Notes: a model not told the origin generated them from the letters alone. DNA of 32,814 bases from Haloarcula japonica DSM 6131 (GCF_000336635.1 NZ_AOLY01000009.1:208778-241591), one strand, 5' to 3'; counted from the first letter of the stretch, positions 8,771-17,403 are shown. Translations and numbers: made by a program.

Positions 8771-8780
8771 TGTAAAAAGC
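8771..8780. promoter_or_regulatory. Shared AT element between dhh and jamm1
   Basis: TGTAAAAAGC lies 21-30 bases before the jamm1 ATG at 8801, a good leaderless arrangement on the plus strand. Read on the minus strand (GCTTTTTACA) it could also serve the DHH phosphoesterase with a leader of about 40 bases. It is the only AT-rich element in the 94-base divergent gap. Confidence 0.5.
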
Positions 8781-8800
8781 GCCCGACCCGACTGCGTGGT

Positions 8801-9298
8801 ATGGGGTTGTTCCGAACGAGCGGGATACTCGGGATCGCGGAGTCCGCACTCGAATTCGCGCTCGCAGCCTCCGAGGAAGCCCACCCTAACGAATACATGG
8901 GCTTTCTCCGGGGCGATGACGCCAGTAAGCTCGGGCTCGACGACGACGGCACGGTACTGACCGACGTGCTGGTCATCCCGGGGACGGAATCGAACCCGGT
9001 CAGCGCGACCGTCAAGACGAGCATGGTCCCCAACGACATGCGGGCGGCGGGGTCGATTCACTCCCACCCGAACGGCGTCCTCAAGCCGAGCGACGCCGAC
9101 CTCGCCACGTTCGGCCGCGGCGACGTCCACATCATCGTCGGCTACCCGTACGGCCGCGACGACTGGAAGGCCTTCGACAGCGACGGCTCGGCCGTCGACC
9201 TCCCGGTACTCGACGTGGAGCCGCCGGAGGAGTCCTTTTTCGATTTCGACCAGGCCGACATCGACGCGGAGCTCCGCGAGGAGGAGTTCGATCAGTGA
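8801..9298 (+). CDS. jamm1: JAMM/MPN+ metalloprotease, desampylase JAMM1-like
   Basis: A 165-aa zinc-dependent isopeptidase. The full JAMM motif is visible: Glu31 (NEYMGFL), then H87-S-H89 (SIHSHP), Ser97 and Asp100 (KPSDAD), with the canonical HxH-x7-S-x2-D spacing. The length and residue positions closely match the characterised Haloferax JAMM1, which removes ubiquitin-like SAMP modifiers from proteins. The C-terminal 25 residues are strongly acidic. The ATG at 8801 is chosen for the TATA box just upstream and because the family starts directly with the helix carrying the catalytic Glu. Its stop overlaps the GTG start of ribL by 3 bases, so the two are coupled. Confidence 0.92.
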   Translation: MGLFRTSGILGIAESALEFALAASEEAHPNEYMGFLRGDDASKLGLDDDGTVLTDVLVIPGTESNPVSATVKTSMVPNDMRAAGSIHSHPNGVLKPSDADLATFGRGDVHIIVGYPYGRDDWKAFDSDGSAVDLPVLDVEPPEESFFDFDQADIDAELREEEFDQ

Positions 9299-9726
9299 CC
9301 CGCGTCGTCGCACAGGGGACCTTCGACATCCTGCACCCGGGCCACGTCCACTACCTGCAGGATGCCGCCGACATGGGCGACGAACTACACGTCATCGTCG
9401 CCCGCTCGGTCAACGTCACCCACAAGGAGCCGCCGGTCGTCCCGGACGAGCAGCGCCGGGAGATGGTTGCCGCGCTCAAACCGGTCGACCAGGCGCACCT
9501 TGGGCATCCGGAGGACATCTTCGTCCCAATCGAGCGAATCGAACCGGACATCATCGCCCTGGGTTACGACCAGCACCACGACGACGAGCAACTGGAAGCA
9601 GCGCTGTCCGCCCGCGGCATCGACTGTGATATCCGCCGGGCCAGCCCGCTGGAAGCCGAGGCAGCTGACCGGCTCCTGTCGACAGGCCGGATTATCGACC
9701 GGATTGTCGACGAACGTAGCGAGTGA
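9295..9726 (+). CDS. ribL: Archaeal FAD synthetase (FMN adenylyltransferase) RibL
   Basis: A 143-aa cytidylyltransferase-fold enzyme that adenylates FMN to FAD. The nucleotidyltransferase signature [17 protein letters not shown] (residues 8-24, with the HxGH catalytic motif) is complete. Family stretches [15 protein letters not shown] and [13 protein letters not shown] follow, and STGRIIDRI lies near the C-terminus where the family has its ISTTxI-type motif. It starts with GTG, overlapping the jamm1 stop. ribH, an earlier riboflavin-pathway gene, lies 2.2 kb downstream on the other strand. The stop abuts the stop of the convergent lipoprotein gene with no spacer. Confidence 0.93.
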   Translation: MTRVVAQGTFDILHPGHVHYLQDAADMGDELHVIVARSVNVTHKEPPVVPDEQRREMVAALKPVDQAHLGHPEDIFVPIERIEPDIIALGYDQHHDDEQLEAALSARGIDCDIRRASPLEAEAADRLLSTGRIIDRIVDERSE

Positions 9727-10155
9727 TTACCCTTCGACGGTGACCGTCGCCTCCGAGACGGCACGCTCGTCCGAGGCGTCGGTGCCGGCCTCGACCGCCA
9801 GCGCGTACTCGCCGGGTGACGCGTCGTCCGGGACGGCGACGGCCAGGCTGCCGGTCACCGAATCGGCGACGGGGTCCCAAACTAGTTCTGGCGGATAAGA
9901 CTCTCGAACGGCGGTGGGCTCTGGCTCGAAGCCCTCGTGTGTCACCTGCCAGTTCTCGGGAATCTCGGCCAGCTGCCAGGTCATGACGCCGACGGACGAG
10001 GCCTGTACCTCGATCCGTGCTGTCTCGCCGGGCGCGGCGGTCGCGTCTGAAGTATCGATACTGAGGCTCCCGCCCGGGCCGCCGCCGGGCGCGCCACAGC
10101 CGGCGAGACAGAGCATGCCGGCCGAGAGCGCGAGCATCGTTCTACGGGTTCGCAT
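9727..10155 (-). CDS. Putative Tat lipoprotein with Ig-like beta domain
   Basis: A 142-aa protein. MRTRRTMLALSAGMLCLAGC is a signal sequence with adjacent arginines and a lipobox (LAGC), so it should be exported, probably by the Tat route, and lipid-anchored. The mature part is one beta-rich domain with the cadence of extracellular Ig-like/NEW3-type domains (SDATAAPGETARIEVQA, DDASPGEYALAVEAG). The start is set at 10155 for the signal peptide; an in-frame ATG at 10233 would bury it. No enzyme motif is visible. Confidence 0.78.
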   Translation of the reverse strand: MRTRRTMLALSAGMLCLAGCGAPGGGPGGSLSIDTSDATAAPGETARIEVQASSVGVMTWQLAEIPENWQVTHEGFEPEPTAVRESYPPELVWDPVADSVTGSLAVAVPDDASPGEYALAVEAGTDASDERAVSEATVTVEG

Positions 10156-10377
10156 ACCGACTGTTCCGGCGGCCGGGGCAAAACGGTTCCCACGCGGGCT
10201 GTTCGAAACAGCGGCTGGCTCAAACGCCGTCACTGTTCAGAAGCCGAGTAGGGTTTTAGCCGAGAACGGTACATTCGTGTTTCTTCTTCACCTACCACCC
10301 TAAAAGACGGCCATGAATACCGGGGGTTGGAAGTCATCAGTCAGGTGATTGCCCCTGCCGTCGAACGGGAAACTGCC

Positions 10378-10644
10378 ATGTCAGTCACCGCAAGCGCAGT
10401 CGTGTTACAGACCGGCGGTCCCGCGATCTCCGCCGAGGCGGCCAGGTATCTCGCCGGGGGACTCGCGGCCCTTGCCGTCGGGTTGGCGGCGCTGGGCTCC
10501 GGGTTCGCCGAGCGCGGTATCGGCGCGGCGGCGGTCGGGGCCGTCGCCGAGGATCCCGATATGTTCGGTCGGGGGCTCATTCTCACGGTCCTGCCCGAGA
10601 CGCTCGTCATCCTCACGCTGGTGACGGTGTTCGTCGTAACGTAG
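10378..10644 (+). CDS. atpK: ATP synthase proteolipid subunit (AtpK/subunit c-like), stand-alone
   Basis: An 88-aa protein with two membrane helices joined by a short polar loop, the subunit c/K hairpin of A-type ATP synthases. Helix 1 is glycine/alanine-rich with a GxGxxxG-like face (AVGLAALGSGFAERGIGAA). The loop VAEDPDMFGRG is typical. Helix 2 carries the ion-binding glutamate in LTVLPETLVILTLV. In haloarchaea this gene normally lies inside the large atp operon, but no other ATPase gene is in this window. It may be a relocated copy or a paralog. The ATG at 10378 is used; GTG 10345 is an alternative. Confidence 0.85.
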   Translation: MSVTASAVVLQTGGPAISAEAARYLAGGLAALAVGLAALGSGFAERGIGAAAVGAVAEDPDMFGRGLILTVLPETLVILTLVTVFVVT

Positions 10645-10674
10645 CAAAACTGCCCGTTTCCGCGGCCGATCCCA

Positions 10675-10681
10675 CTTTTTT
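10675..10681 (+). terminator. T-run after the atpK-like gene
   Basis: CTTTTTT about 30 bases past the atpK-like stop is a typical archaeal T-tract terminator, placed before the convergent aminotransferase gene. Confidence 0.45.
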
Positions 10682-10739
10682 GCCGCGACCCAGACGAGTG
10701 CGCTATCGAGCGTCGACGGGAGCGAGGACTCTAGTTCGC

Positions 10740-11900
10740 TTAGATGAGGTCGGCGTCGGCGAGGCGGTCGACGGCTTCCTCCAGTCGCTCCTTGCTGTTG
10801 GCGTAGGAGATACGAGCGTAACCGGGCGTCCCGAACGCAGTCCCGGGGACGGTGGCGACCTGTGCCTCGGAGATAGCCTGGTCACACCACTCGGTATCGT
10901 CGCCATCCGGCGCGATTTCGGGCATCATGTAGAACGCGCCCTGGGGCTCCGGGACGTGGACACCGTGGTCCTCGAACAGGCCCATGAGGAACTCGCGGCG
11001 CTCGGCGAAGGCCTGGCGCATCTCCTCGACAGCGTCGTCGGTGTTCGTGATCGCCTCGACGCCGGCGTGCTGGACGAAGTTCACGGCACACGAGACCGAA
11101 TGGGAGTGGACCTTGCCGGCCTGTGAGACGAGTTCTTCCGGAGCTGCGAAGTACCCCAGCCGCCAGCCGGTCATCGAGTAGGCCTTCGAGAAGCCGTTGA
11201 GCGTGATCGTTCGGTCCTCCATCCCATCGAGAGTTCCGAGCGAGATGGCCTCAGCGCCGTCGTAGGTAATCTCCTTGTAGATCTCGTCGGAGATGACCGT
11301 GATGTCGTGCTCGACGGCGAGGTCGCGGACGCCCTCCATCGCGTCGCGGGAGTACACCGCGCCGTGGGGGTTGCCCGGGGAGTTGACGACGAGCAGTTCC
11401 GTTTCGTCAGAGACAGCCTCGGCGAGGTCGTCGAGCGCGCCTTCGAGCTGGAAGTCGTGGGCGGCGGTGTCGACGCGGGTCAGCGTTCCGCCGGCGAGTT
11501 TCGCCATCGCTTCGTAGGACACCCATGCCGGGTCGAGCAGGGCGACCTCGTCGCCGTCGTCGATGATGGTCTGGAAAATCTCGTACAGCGCCTGCTTGCC
11601 GCCGGGGGTGACGATGAGGTTCTCCGGGCCGTACTGGGTGAGGCCGTCGTCGTGTAGCTTGTCGGCGATGGCCTCCTTCAGTTCGGGGATGCCGTTGGAG
11701 GACGTGTAGCCGGTGTGGCCGGCGTCCAGAGCGTCCTTGGCGGCGTCTTTGATGTTCTCCGGCGTATCGAAGTCGGGTTCGCCGACGCTCAGGTCAACGA
11801 CGTCTTTTCCTTCGGCCTCCAGCTCTGCGGCCTTGTTGCTGATCGCGAGGGTCGCGCTCGGTTCTACACGTTCGACGCGGGATGCGAAGTCCATAGTCAT
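10740..11900 (-). CDS. PLP-dependent class I aminotransferase (aspartate/aromatic type)
   Basis: A 386-aa fold-type I aminotransferase. The Schiff-base lysine is Lys239 in NGFSKAYSMTGWRLG. NSPGNPHGAVYS is the substrate/PLP-binding loop (usually NPTG, here NPHG), DEIYKEI carries the aspartate that pairs with the pyridine nitrogen, and ARISYANS near the C-terminus has the arginine that binds the substrate carboxylate. Length is normal. The donor is probably aspartate or an aromatic amino acid; specificity cannot be read from sequence. Its ATG overlaps the ribH stop by 4 bases, so ribH and this gene form one transcription unit. A second ATG two codons in is equally possible. Confidence 0.9.
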   Translation of the reverse strand: MTMDFASRVERVEPSATLAISNKAAELEAEGKDVVDLSVGEPDFDTPENIKDAAKDALDAGHTGYTSSNGIPELKEAIADKLHDDGLTQYGPENLIVTPGGKQALYEIFQTIIDDGDEVALLDPAWVSYEAMAKLAGGTLTRVDTAAHDFQLEGALDDLAEAVSDETELLVVNSPGNPHGAVYSRDAMEGVRDLAVEHDITVISDEIYKEITYDGAEAISLGTLDGMEDRTITLNGFSKAYSMTGWRLGYFAAPEELVSQAGKVHSHSVSCAVNFVQHAGVEAITNTDDAVEEMRQAFAERREFLMGLFEDHGVHVPEPQGAFYMMPEIAPDGDDTEWCDQAISEAQVATVPGTAFGTPGYARISYANSKERLEEAVDRLADADLI

Positions 11901-12310
11901 TGTTCGAGTTCAGTGGCGAGTTCGATTGCGCTCCGGACGGCCGAGGCCCCCTTGTCGGTTCGGGCCTCGGCCTCGTCTTGGCTCATGCCCGGGCCGATAA
12001 TGCCCAGCGTGACGGGGGTATCGCGGTCGAGGGACACGTCGGTCAGCCCCTGCGCAGCGGCGTTCCCGATGACCTGGTCATGGTCGGTGTCGCCGCTGAT
12101 GATCGCGCCGAGTACGGCCACGGCGTCGATGTCCGACCGGCGCGCGAGCCGGTCGGCGGCCAGTGGCGTGTCGTAGGACCCCGGGACATCGACCGACGCG
12201 ACAATTTCGGCGTCATTGTCGGCAGCGGCCTCGTAAGCCCCGTGCTCCATCTCCTCGATAACGGCCCCGTGTTTGTCGTACTGGGCGACAACCAGCCCGA
12301 GCTGCACCAT
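11897..12310 (-). CDS. ribH: 6,7-dimethyl-8-ribityllumazine synthase
   Basis: A 137-aa archaeal-type lumazine synthase, the penultimate step of riboflavin synthesis. The substrate-binding segments are visible: VAQYDKHG, DVPGSYDTPLAADRLA, AVLGAIISGDTDHDQVIGN and VSLDRDTPVTLGIIGP. The ATG at 12310 (MVQLGLVVAQ) is preferred over an upstream frame to 12367 because a TATA box sits at the leaderless distance. The gene is coupled to the downstream aminotransferase by a 4-base overlap. With ribL nearby it puts two flavin-pathway genes in one neighbourhood, though not in one operon. Confidence 0.92.
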   Translation of the reverse strand: MVQLGLVVAQYDKHGAVIEEMEHGAYEAAADNDAEIVASVDVPGSYDTPLAADRLARRSDIDAVAVLGAIISGDTDHDQVIGNAAAQGLTDVSLDRDTPVTLGIIGPGMSQDEAEARTDKGASAVRSAIELATELEQ

Positions 12311-12331
12311 ACCTGACACCCGGGCAGGGGC

Positions 12332-12340
12332 GACTAAAGA
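12332..12340 (-). promoter_or_regulatory. TATA box of ribH
   Basis: TCTTTAGTC (complement of 12332-12340) lies 22-30 bases before the ribH ATG, consistent with a leaderless transcript. Confidence 0.5.
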
Positions 12341-12402
12341 ACTACCGTTCCGTGCTTGCACGGCCACAGGTCGCTGCGTCGATAACGGCGACGGGCGGGT
12401 AG

Positions 12403-12411
12403 CTTAAAAAC
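12403..12411 (+). promoter_or_regulatory. TATA box of agl23
   Basis: CTTAAAAAC is centred about 31 bases before the ATG at 12438, giving a leaderless or nearly leaderless mRNA. Confidence 0.6.
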
Positions 12412-12437
12412 CTGTTATAGAAACCAGAAGGATTCTA

Positions 12438-14435
12438 ATGCCCCATGTGCTTGAGCCAGATATGGCTGAGTCGTCCCTGTTGTCTACCCTCTACGATCTC
12501 CGGGACCGGAGCCGGTCCTGGTTCGCGGACGACCCCCGCGCTACCGTGAAGCTCGTCGTCGCCGTGACGCTTCTCGGACTCGTCCTCAGGATTGCCGCCC
12601 TCGGGAGCCGCGTCGCCCACTTCGACGAGGGCCGGGTCGCCTACTGGGCGCTTAATCTGCGTGATTCCGGCTCGTTCGCGTACCGCTACATAATCCACGG
12701 GCCGTTCATCCAGCATGTCGATAGCTGGCTGTTCACAATCGCTGCGCCGACCGATTTCACGATGCGGCTCCCGGTCGCGATTGTCGGCGGCCTGCTTCCG
12801 CTGACGGCGCTGCTCTTTCGTGAACACCTCCGGTCCGACGAGACAGTCCTCATGGCCGTCTTTCTCGCGCTCAATCCCGTCCTCCTGTACTTCTCGCGGT
12901 TCATGCGTAGCGACGTACTGGTCGCGGCGTTCATGTTCACGGCTTTCGGCCTGCTCGTCCGGTTCGTCGACACCCGGAAGGCGCGCTATCTCTACGGCGT
13001 CGGGGCGTTCATGGCACTTGGGTTCGCCTCGAAGGAGAACGCCATCGTCTACGTGCTGACGTGGCTTGGCGCGACCGGCCTCCTGCTGGCGAAGGTGCTT
13101 GTCCTCCCGAACGGCTACCGCGACGCCGTCGGCTTCCTCCGGACCGTCCCAAGCATCGGTACAATCTGGGGTCGGCTCCGAGGCCGCTTCTGGGCAGACG
13201 TGCATCTGGGCCGCGATATCGTCCGCTCGTTCCGCGACCGCCACGACAGCGCTGCCTCCGTCCTCGCGGCATACGCGAGTCACATCGTCCTCGCCGCGCT
13301 GGTGTTTGGCCTCGTTTCGCTGTTCTTCTACGCGCCTCGCGGGGCTGGTGTCGCTGGTATCGAACACCCGCCAGCGCCGGCCGCCAGCGGCGACGTGAAC
13401 TTCTGGTCCGGCGTGACGAACCCGTCGCTGTTCCCCGAACTCGTCCAGACCACCTGGGAACGTGTCGTCGACCAGTACAGCGAGTGGTTTTCACCGGCCT
13501 CGGAGAAGGCTACGACGACGGACACCGGCCTCGTCGGTTCCATCGAGACGTTCTACGAGAGCGTCGACGGCCACTACGAGGTACTGCTGAAAGCGCTTGG
13601 CTACACCGCAGCACCGTTGCTTCTGTTCTCGGCGTTCGGGTACGTGCTCGACCGGCTTGGGACCGTCGAGCCGCGCCACCTCGTCCCGTTCGCGGCCTAC
13701 GGCGGCTACGTCTCGATTCTGGGCTACCCCATCGGGACCGACATCGGCGCGCCGTGGCTCGCCGTCCACGTCGTCGTCCCGCTGTCGATTCCGGCCGCCG
13801 TCGGGCTCGCTGCTGTGATCCGGTGGGGGAACGAATCGCTGTCGGCTGACGACGTGACCGGCGCTGCCATCGCCGCCGCCATCGTTCTGCTCGTTACCGC
13901 ACTCGTCGTCAACACGGCTGCAACGCGGGTGTACACCAATGAGCATTTGGAGGGGAATCCGCTGGTCCAGTACGCCCAGCCACAGGAGTCGCTCCGTTCG
14001 GATCTGGCGGAGATGGACCGTATCGCGACGGCCAACCGAAACGGCACCGATGTCGTCATGTACCATGGAGAGCGCGGCGACGCCTACGACGGCGACGACG
14101 CGTACGTCAAGGAAGACCGCAGTCAGTGGAACGACTCGTGGTGGAACACCAGACCGACCTGCTTGCAGTGGCACAACTCGCTGCCGCTGCCGTGGTACTA
14201 CGGGGCCGACGACGTGAACGTCTCGTGTGAGAACCGGCCCGACACGCTCGCCGAACAGGCGCAGGCGGACCAGCCACCGATAGTCGTTACCCAGCAGATC
14301 GACGGCACGGTCCCTGCCGAACAGCTCGAAGCCGCCGGGTACGTACCCAAAACACACCGGATGCGGACGAAGTACAGCTCGAACGATATGACGGTGTGGA
14401 TTCACGAGTCCTACGGCCGAGAACCGAACCGTTAA
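12438..14435 (+). CDS. agl23: Agl23-family membrane protein (flippase activity-associated, GT-C like)
   Basis: A 665-aa polytopic membrane protein with about ten helices in residues 40-490 and a soluble C-terminal domain of about 170 residues. The first external loop has HFDEGRVAYWAL, an acidic pair placed like the catalytic loop of GT-C glycosyltransferases (GT39/GT83). LYFSRFMRSDVLVAAF and GFASKENA are also typical of the family. These proteins are linked to N-glycosylation, where they are thought to help move or use dolichol-linked sugar. The downstream pilin-like proteins are rich in N-glycosylation sequons, but a direct link is inference. ATG 12462 is an alternative start; 12438 fits the TATA box. 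purK follows after 25 bases. Confidence 0.85.
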   Translation: MPHVLEPDMAESSLLSTLYDLRDRSRSWFADDPRATVKLVVAVTLLGLVLRIAALGSRVAHFDEGRVAYWALNLRDSGSFAYRYIIHGPFIQHVDSWLFTIAAPTDFTMRLPVAIVGGLLPLTALLFREHLRSDETVLMAVFLALNPVLLYFSRFMRSDVLVAAFMFTAFGLLVRFVDTRKARYLYGVGAFMALGFASKENAIVYVLTWLGATGLLLAKVLVLPNGYRDAVGFLRTVPSIGTIWGRLRGRFWADVHLGRDIVRSFRDRHDSAASVLAAYASHIVLAALVFGLVSLFFYAPRGAGVAGIEHPPAPAASGDVNFWSGVTNPSLFPELVQTTWERVVDQYSEWFSPASEKATTTDTGLVGSIETFYESVDGHYEVLLKALGYTAAPLLLFSAFGYVLDRLGTVEPRHLVPFAAYGGYVSILGYPIGTDIGAPWLAVHVVVPLSIPAAVGLAAVIRWGNESLSADDVTGAAIAAAIVLLVTALVVNTAATRVYTNEHLEGNPLVQYAQPQESLRSDLAEMDRIATANRNGTDVVMYHGERGDAYDGDDAYVKEDRSQWNDSWWNTRPTCLQWHNSLPLPWYYGADDVNVSCENRPDTLAEQAQADQPPIVVTQQIDGTVPAEQLEAAGYVPKTHRMRTKYSSNDMTVWIHESYGREPNR

Positions 14436-14460
14436 CCCTGCTGCTGTGAAAGCGCGCGGT

Positions 14461-15606
14461 ATGACGCTCACGTCACCAGGGCCGACCGTCGGCGTGGTCG
14501 GCGGTGGCCAACTCGGCCGGATGCTGGGCGAGGCGGCCGCGCCGCTCGGCCTCGAACTGCTCGTGACCGACCCGACGCCGGACTGCCCGGCCACGCCGGT
14601 CGTCCGCGACCAGCTCGTCGGGGACTTCGACGAGGAGGCGACGCTGCGGGAGCTCGCCGAGCGCGCCGACTACCTCACGTTCGAAATCGAACTGGCCGAT
14701 CCGGACGTGCTCGAACGGGTCGCCGAGGAAACCGGAACGCCGGTCCATCCGGCACCCGAGACGCTCCGGACGATTCAGGACAAGCTCGTCCAGAAGCGCC
14801 GACTAGCCGATGCCGGCGTTCCAGTCCCCGAGTTCCGCGCTGTCGATACTGCCGACGACCTCCGCGAGGCCTGCGAGGAACTGGGCTACCCCGCGATGCT
14901 CAAGGCCCGGACCGGCGGCTACGACGGCCGCGGAAACATCCGCGTCGAGGGCCCCGACGATGTCGAGGACGCTGTCGACGAGATCGCCGGCCCAGCGATG
15001 GTCGAGGAGATGGTCGACTTCGAGCGGGAACTGGCGGTCATGGGTTGTCGCGGTGCGGACGAGCGGGACACGTTCCCGGTCACCGAGACGATTCACCGGG
15101 AGGAGATTCTGCGGGAGTCCGTCGCGCCGGCCAGGGCATCACGAGCCGTCCGCGAACGGGCCCGAGAGGTGGCCCACGACGTGCTCGACGTGATGGACGG
15201 CCGCGGCGTGTTCGGCATCGAGCTGTTCGAGACGACCGACGGCGAGATCCTGCTCAACGAGATTGCGCCCCGACCGCACAACTCCGGCCACTGGACTATC
15301 GAGGGGTGCCACACCTCGCAGTTCGAGCAACATCTGCGGGCCGTCACCGGCAAGCCGCTGGGGTCGACCGACCAGCGGTTCCCCACTGCCTCGACGAACA
15401 TCCTTGGGGACGTGGCCGAACGCCAGTCTGCGGAGCTACGGGGCGAAGACGGCGTGCTGGAGACGCCGCGGGCACACCTGCACTGGTACGGCAAGCGCGA
15501 GGTGTACGAACTCCGGAAGATGGGGCACGTAACACTGACCGCCGACGACCGTGATGGCCTGCTCGCCGATGCCCGCGAACTCCGTGACGGACTGACTTTC
15601 GAGTGA
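14461..15606 (+). CDS. purK: N5-carboxyaminoimidazole ribonucleotide synthetase (PurK)
   Basis: A 381-aa ATP-grasp enzyme that carboxylates AIR to N5-CAIR, feeding PurE. The N-terminal GVVGGGQLGRMLGEAA is the PurK signature. The ATP-grasp core is visible in QDKLVQKRRLADAGVPVPEF, AMLKARTGGYDGRGN, GIELFETTDGEILLNEIAPR (metal/ATP site) and PHNSGHWTIEGC. The ATG at 14461 (MTLTSPGP) is chosen; an in-frame GTG at 14446 would add five residues. It lies 25 bases after agl23, so it may share that transcript. purE is on the opposite strand 13 kb away, whereas many genomes keep the pair together. Confidence 0.93.
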   Translation: MTLTSPGPTVGVVGGGQLGRMLGEAAAPLGLELLVTDPTPDCPATPVVRDQLVGDFDEEATLRELAERADYLTFEIELADPDVLERVAEETGTPVHPAPETLRTIQDKLVQKRRLADAGVPVPEFRAVDTADDLREACEELGYPAMLKARTGGYDGRGNIRVEGPDDVEDAVDEIAGPAMVEEMVDFERELAVMGCRGADERDTFPVTETIHREEILRESVAPARASRAVRERAREVAHDVLDVMDGRGVFGIELFETTDGEILLNEIAPRPHNSGHWTIEGCHTSQFEQHLRAVTGKPLGSTDQRFPTASTNILGDVAERQSAELRGEDGVLETPRAHLHWYGKREVYELRKMGHVTLTADDRDGLLADARELRDGLTFE

Positions 15607-15696
15607 CCGCCGCTGGCTGACTCTTGCGATGGGAGCTACGGACCGGTCGCGGTCCGGAACCGAGCGGTCTTTGACGCTGCGGTCCCGAGTCGCCGT

Positions 15697-16140
15697 ATGG
15701 ACCGACGGGAGTTCCTCCGTGCGGCCGGCCCGGCGGCAGTCGCGGGGCTCGCCGGCTGCCTCGGCGGTGGAAGCGCTGACACCGACTACGACGTGGGGAT
15801 GTCCGCGAAGGCGTTTCGCCCGGTTCGCATCGCCGTCGAACCGGGGACGACCGTGCGGTGGCTCAATACGAGCAAACAGGGCCACTCGGTCACAGCCTAC
15901 GAAAACGACATTCCCGACGGGGCCGACTACTTCGCCTCCGGCGGCTTCGACACCGAACAGGCGGCCCGCGACAACTGGGGGAGTTCCTCCGGCGGGACAA
16001 TGTACGAGGGTGACGATTTCACGCACACCTTCGAGACACTCGGTGAGTATCCCTACTTCTGTATCCCACACGAACGAGCCGGGATGGTCGGGACTGTCGT
16101 TGTAACTGAAGATCCCGAAACAGCGACGAGTGGCGAGTAG
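15697..16140 (+). CDS. Halocyanin-like blue copper lipoprotein
   Basis: A 147-aa plastocyanin-family protein. MDRREFLRAAGPAAVAGLAGC combines a twin-arginine motif (RREFLR) with a lipobox (LAGC), so it should be exported folded and lipid-anchored. The copper ligands are His in KQGHSVTAY and the C-x2-H-x4-M cluster in YFCIPHERAGMVG, the type 1 copper arrangement. It probably carries electrons at the outer membrane face, as halocyanin does. The gene stands alone, between purK and the convergent uspA, with no clear TATA box. Confidence 0.9.
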   Translation: MDRREFLRAAGPAAVAGLAGCLGGGSADTDYDVGMSAKAFRPVRIAVEPGTTVRWLNTSKQGHSVTAYENDIPDGADYFASGGFDTEQAARDNWGSSSGGTMYEGDDFTHTFETLGEYPYFCIPHERAGMVGTVVVTEDPETATSGE

Positions 16141-16166
16141 CAGCGCAGCCGGCGGGAACGGGCGTC

Positions 16167-16658
16167 TCAGTTCTCTTGGGTGGAATCCGTCATCGAGATA
16201 CCCACCAACGGCTCGTCGTCTCCGTCCTCGTCTCCGACGCTGACCGTCAGGACCGGCATCGGGGCGACGCGGACAACCTTTTCGGTGACACTCCCGAGGA
16301 GGTACCGGTCGTATCCGGTCCGGCCGTGAGTCCCCATGATAATGAGGCTAATATCGTTTTCCGTAGCGTAGGCGACGATCCCCGCTGGCGGGTTGCCCCA
16401 TCGAACCTCGCGGACCGTGTCGAGCCCGGCATCGAGTGCCCGCTGGGCGATTGCTTTCGTTGCGTCTTCTCCGTCCGCGGTGAGCGTTTCCTCTACGCGC
16501 TGTTGTACGTCGTCGGGAATCGATCCGTATGCTCGGTCATCGACGACGTGGAGGGCATGCACGGCAGCCTCGAACCGGTCGGCCAGTGCGATGGCGTGGT
16601 CAGCAACCTCGCGCATATCACCGCTCCCGTCGGTCGGAATCAGCACTGACTCGTACAT
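16167..16658 (-). CDS. Universal stress protein, UspA family
   Basis: A 163-aa single-domain Usp. MYESVLIPTDGSGDM is the family N-terminus, and MGTHGRTGYDRYLLGSVTEKVV is the ATP-binding motif (G-x2-G-x9-G-S). It is therefore probably an ATP-binding Usp. The ATG at 16658 is preferred over 16673 because it begins exactly at the family start and fits a leaderless TATA box at 16683-16690. The acidic tail after residue 140 is halophile-typical. Cellular role is not predictable from sequence. Confidence 0.9.
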   Translation of the reverse strand: MYESVLIPTDGSGDMREVADHAIALADRFEAAVHALHVVDDRAYGSIPDDVQQRVEETLTADGEDATKAIAQRALDAGLDTVREVRWGNPPAGIVAYATENDISLIIMGTHGRTGYDRYLLGSVTEKVVRVAPMPVLTVSVGDEDGDDEPLVGISMTDSTQEN

Positions 16659-16682
16659 GTGATATGATAACACACACTACAG

Positions 16683-16690
16683 CATAAACC
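16683..16690 (-). promoter_or_regulatory. TATA box of uspA
   Basis: GGTTTATG on the minus strand (complement of 16683-16690) lies 25-32 bases before the ATG at 16658. Confidence 0.5.
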
Positions 16691-16761
16691 CATGTCTACC
16701 GTCTCGCCAGTAGTGACTTTCTCTTACGACGAAGGAAAATCGAACGTCGGTGCTGGAACGC

Positions 16762-17403
16762 TTAGGCTTCGACGTCGACGTCTTCTTCGTCCACGTCGAC
16801 GGCCGTCTCCTCTTCGGCGGCGACTTCTTCCGGCCGCGCTTCGAGCGTGGTCTTCTTGATTTCGACGCGTCGGAGCGGGTAGATGTCCTTGGCCTCGCCG
16901 TAGATGGCCGAGGAGAGACGCCCTTCGACGACGCTGTCGACGAGCTCTTCGAAGGTGCGGTCTTTGGCCGTCTCGCGAACGAGGTCGATCATCGTCCGGC
17001 GGATAGCCTTCTCCTGAGAGGCGTCGGCCTTCTTCGTCGTCACGGCGACCGGCTGGATCTGGACGCGGTAGTCGTCCGTAGTCAGCACGGTGATGTAGGC
17101 CTCGACCTTCGAGGAGCCCCGTCGGACGAGCGAGCGGAGGTAGTCCCGCGTGAGTTCGTGGCGGATGAACTCCGTGTACGCCGTGTCCGAGGCGACCTCG
17201 TTGATCTTGAAGGTCAGCTTCGTGTTGTTCTCGCTGGCGTCGTTGGTCAGTTCGCCGAGCGTCGTTTCGATGGTGCGTCCGAGCACCTTGTCCGGTTCGT
17301 CTGCCGGTGTCTTACCGAGAACCTCCCGGTCGAACTGCTCGGGAGCCTGCACGGTGTACCACCGTTTCTGTTCTGTGCGCTTGGAAACGCTTCGTTCACT
17401 CAT
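16762..17403 (-). CDS. rps3ae: 30S ribosomal protein S3Ae (eS1)
   Basis: A 213-aa archaeal/eukaryotic eS1. Family landmarks are KRWYTVQAPEQFDREVLGKT, KLTFKINEV and RGSSKVEAYITVLTTDDYRV. The C-terminal tail is alternately acidic (AAEEETAVDVDEEDVDVEA), typical of haloarchaea. It is the last gene of the operon rps15 / recJ-like / pcc1 / rps3ae, and its ATG overlaps the end of pcc1 by 8 bases. Confidence 0.95.
   Translation of the reverse strand: MSERSVSKRTEQKRWYTVQAPEQFDREVLGKTPADEPDKVLGRTIETTLGELTNDASENNTKLTFKINEVASDTAYTEFIRHELTRDYLRSLVRRGSSKVEAYITVLTTDDYRVQIQPVAVTTKKADASQEKAIRRTMIDLVRETAKDRTFEELVDSVVEGRLSSAIYGEAKDIYPLRRVEIKKTTLEARPEEVAAEEETAVDVDEEDVDVEA

Noticed and set aside
13491-14594. 367-codon minus-strand frame opposite agl23
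   Set aside because: Low-complexity Arg/Val sequence antisense to a real multi-helix membrane protein.
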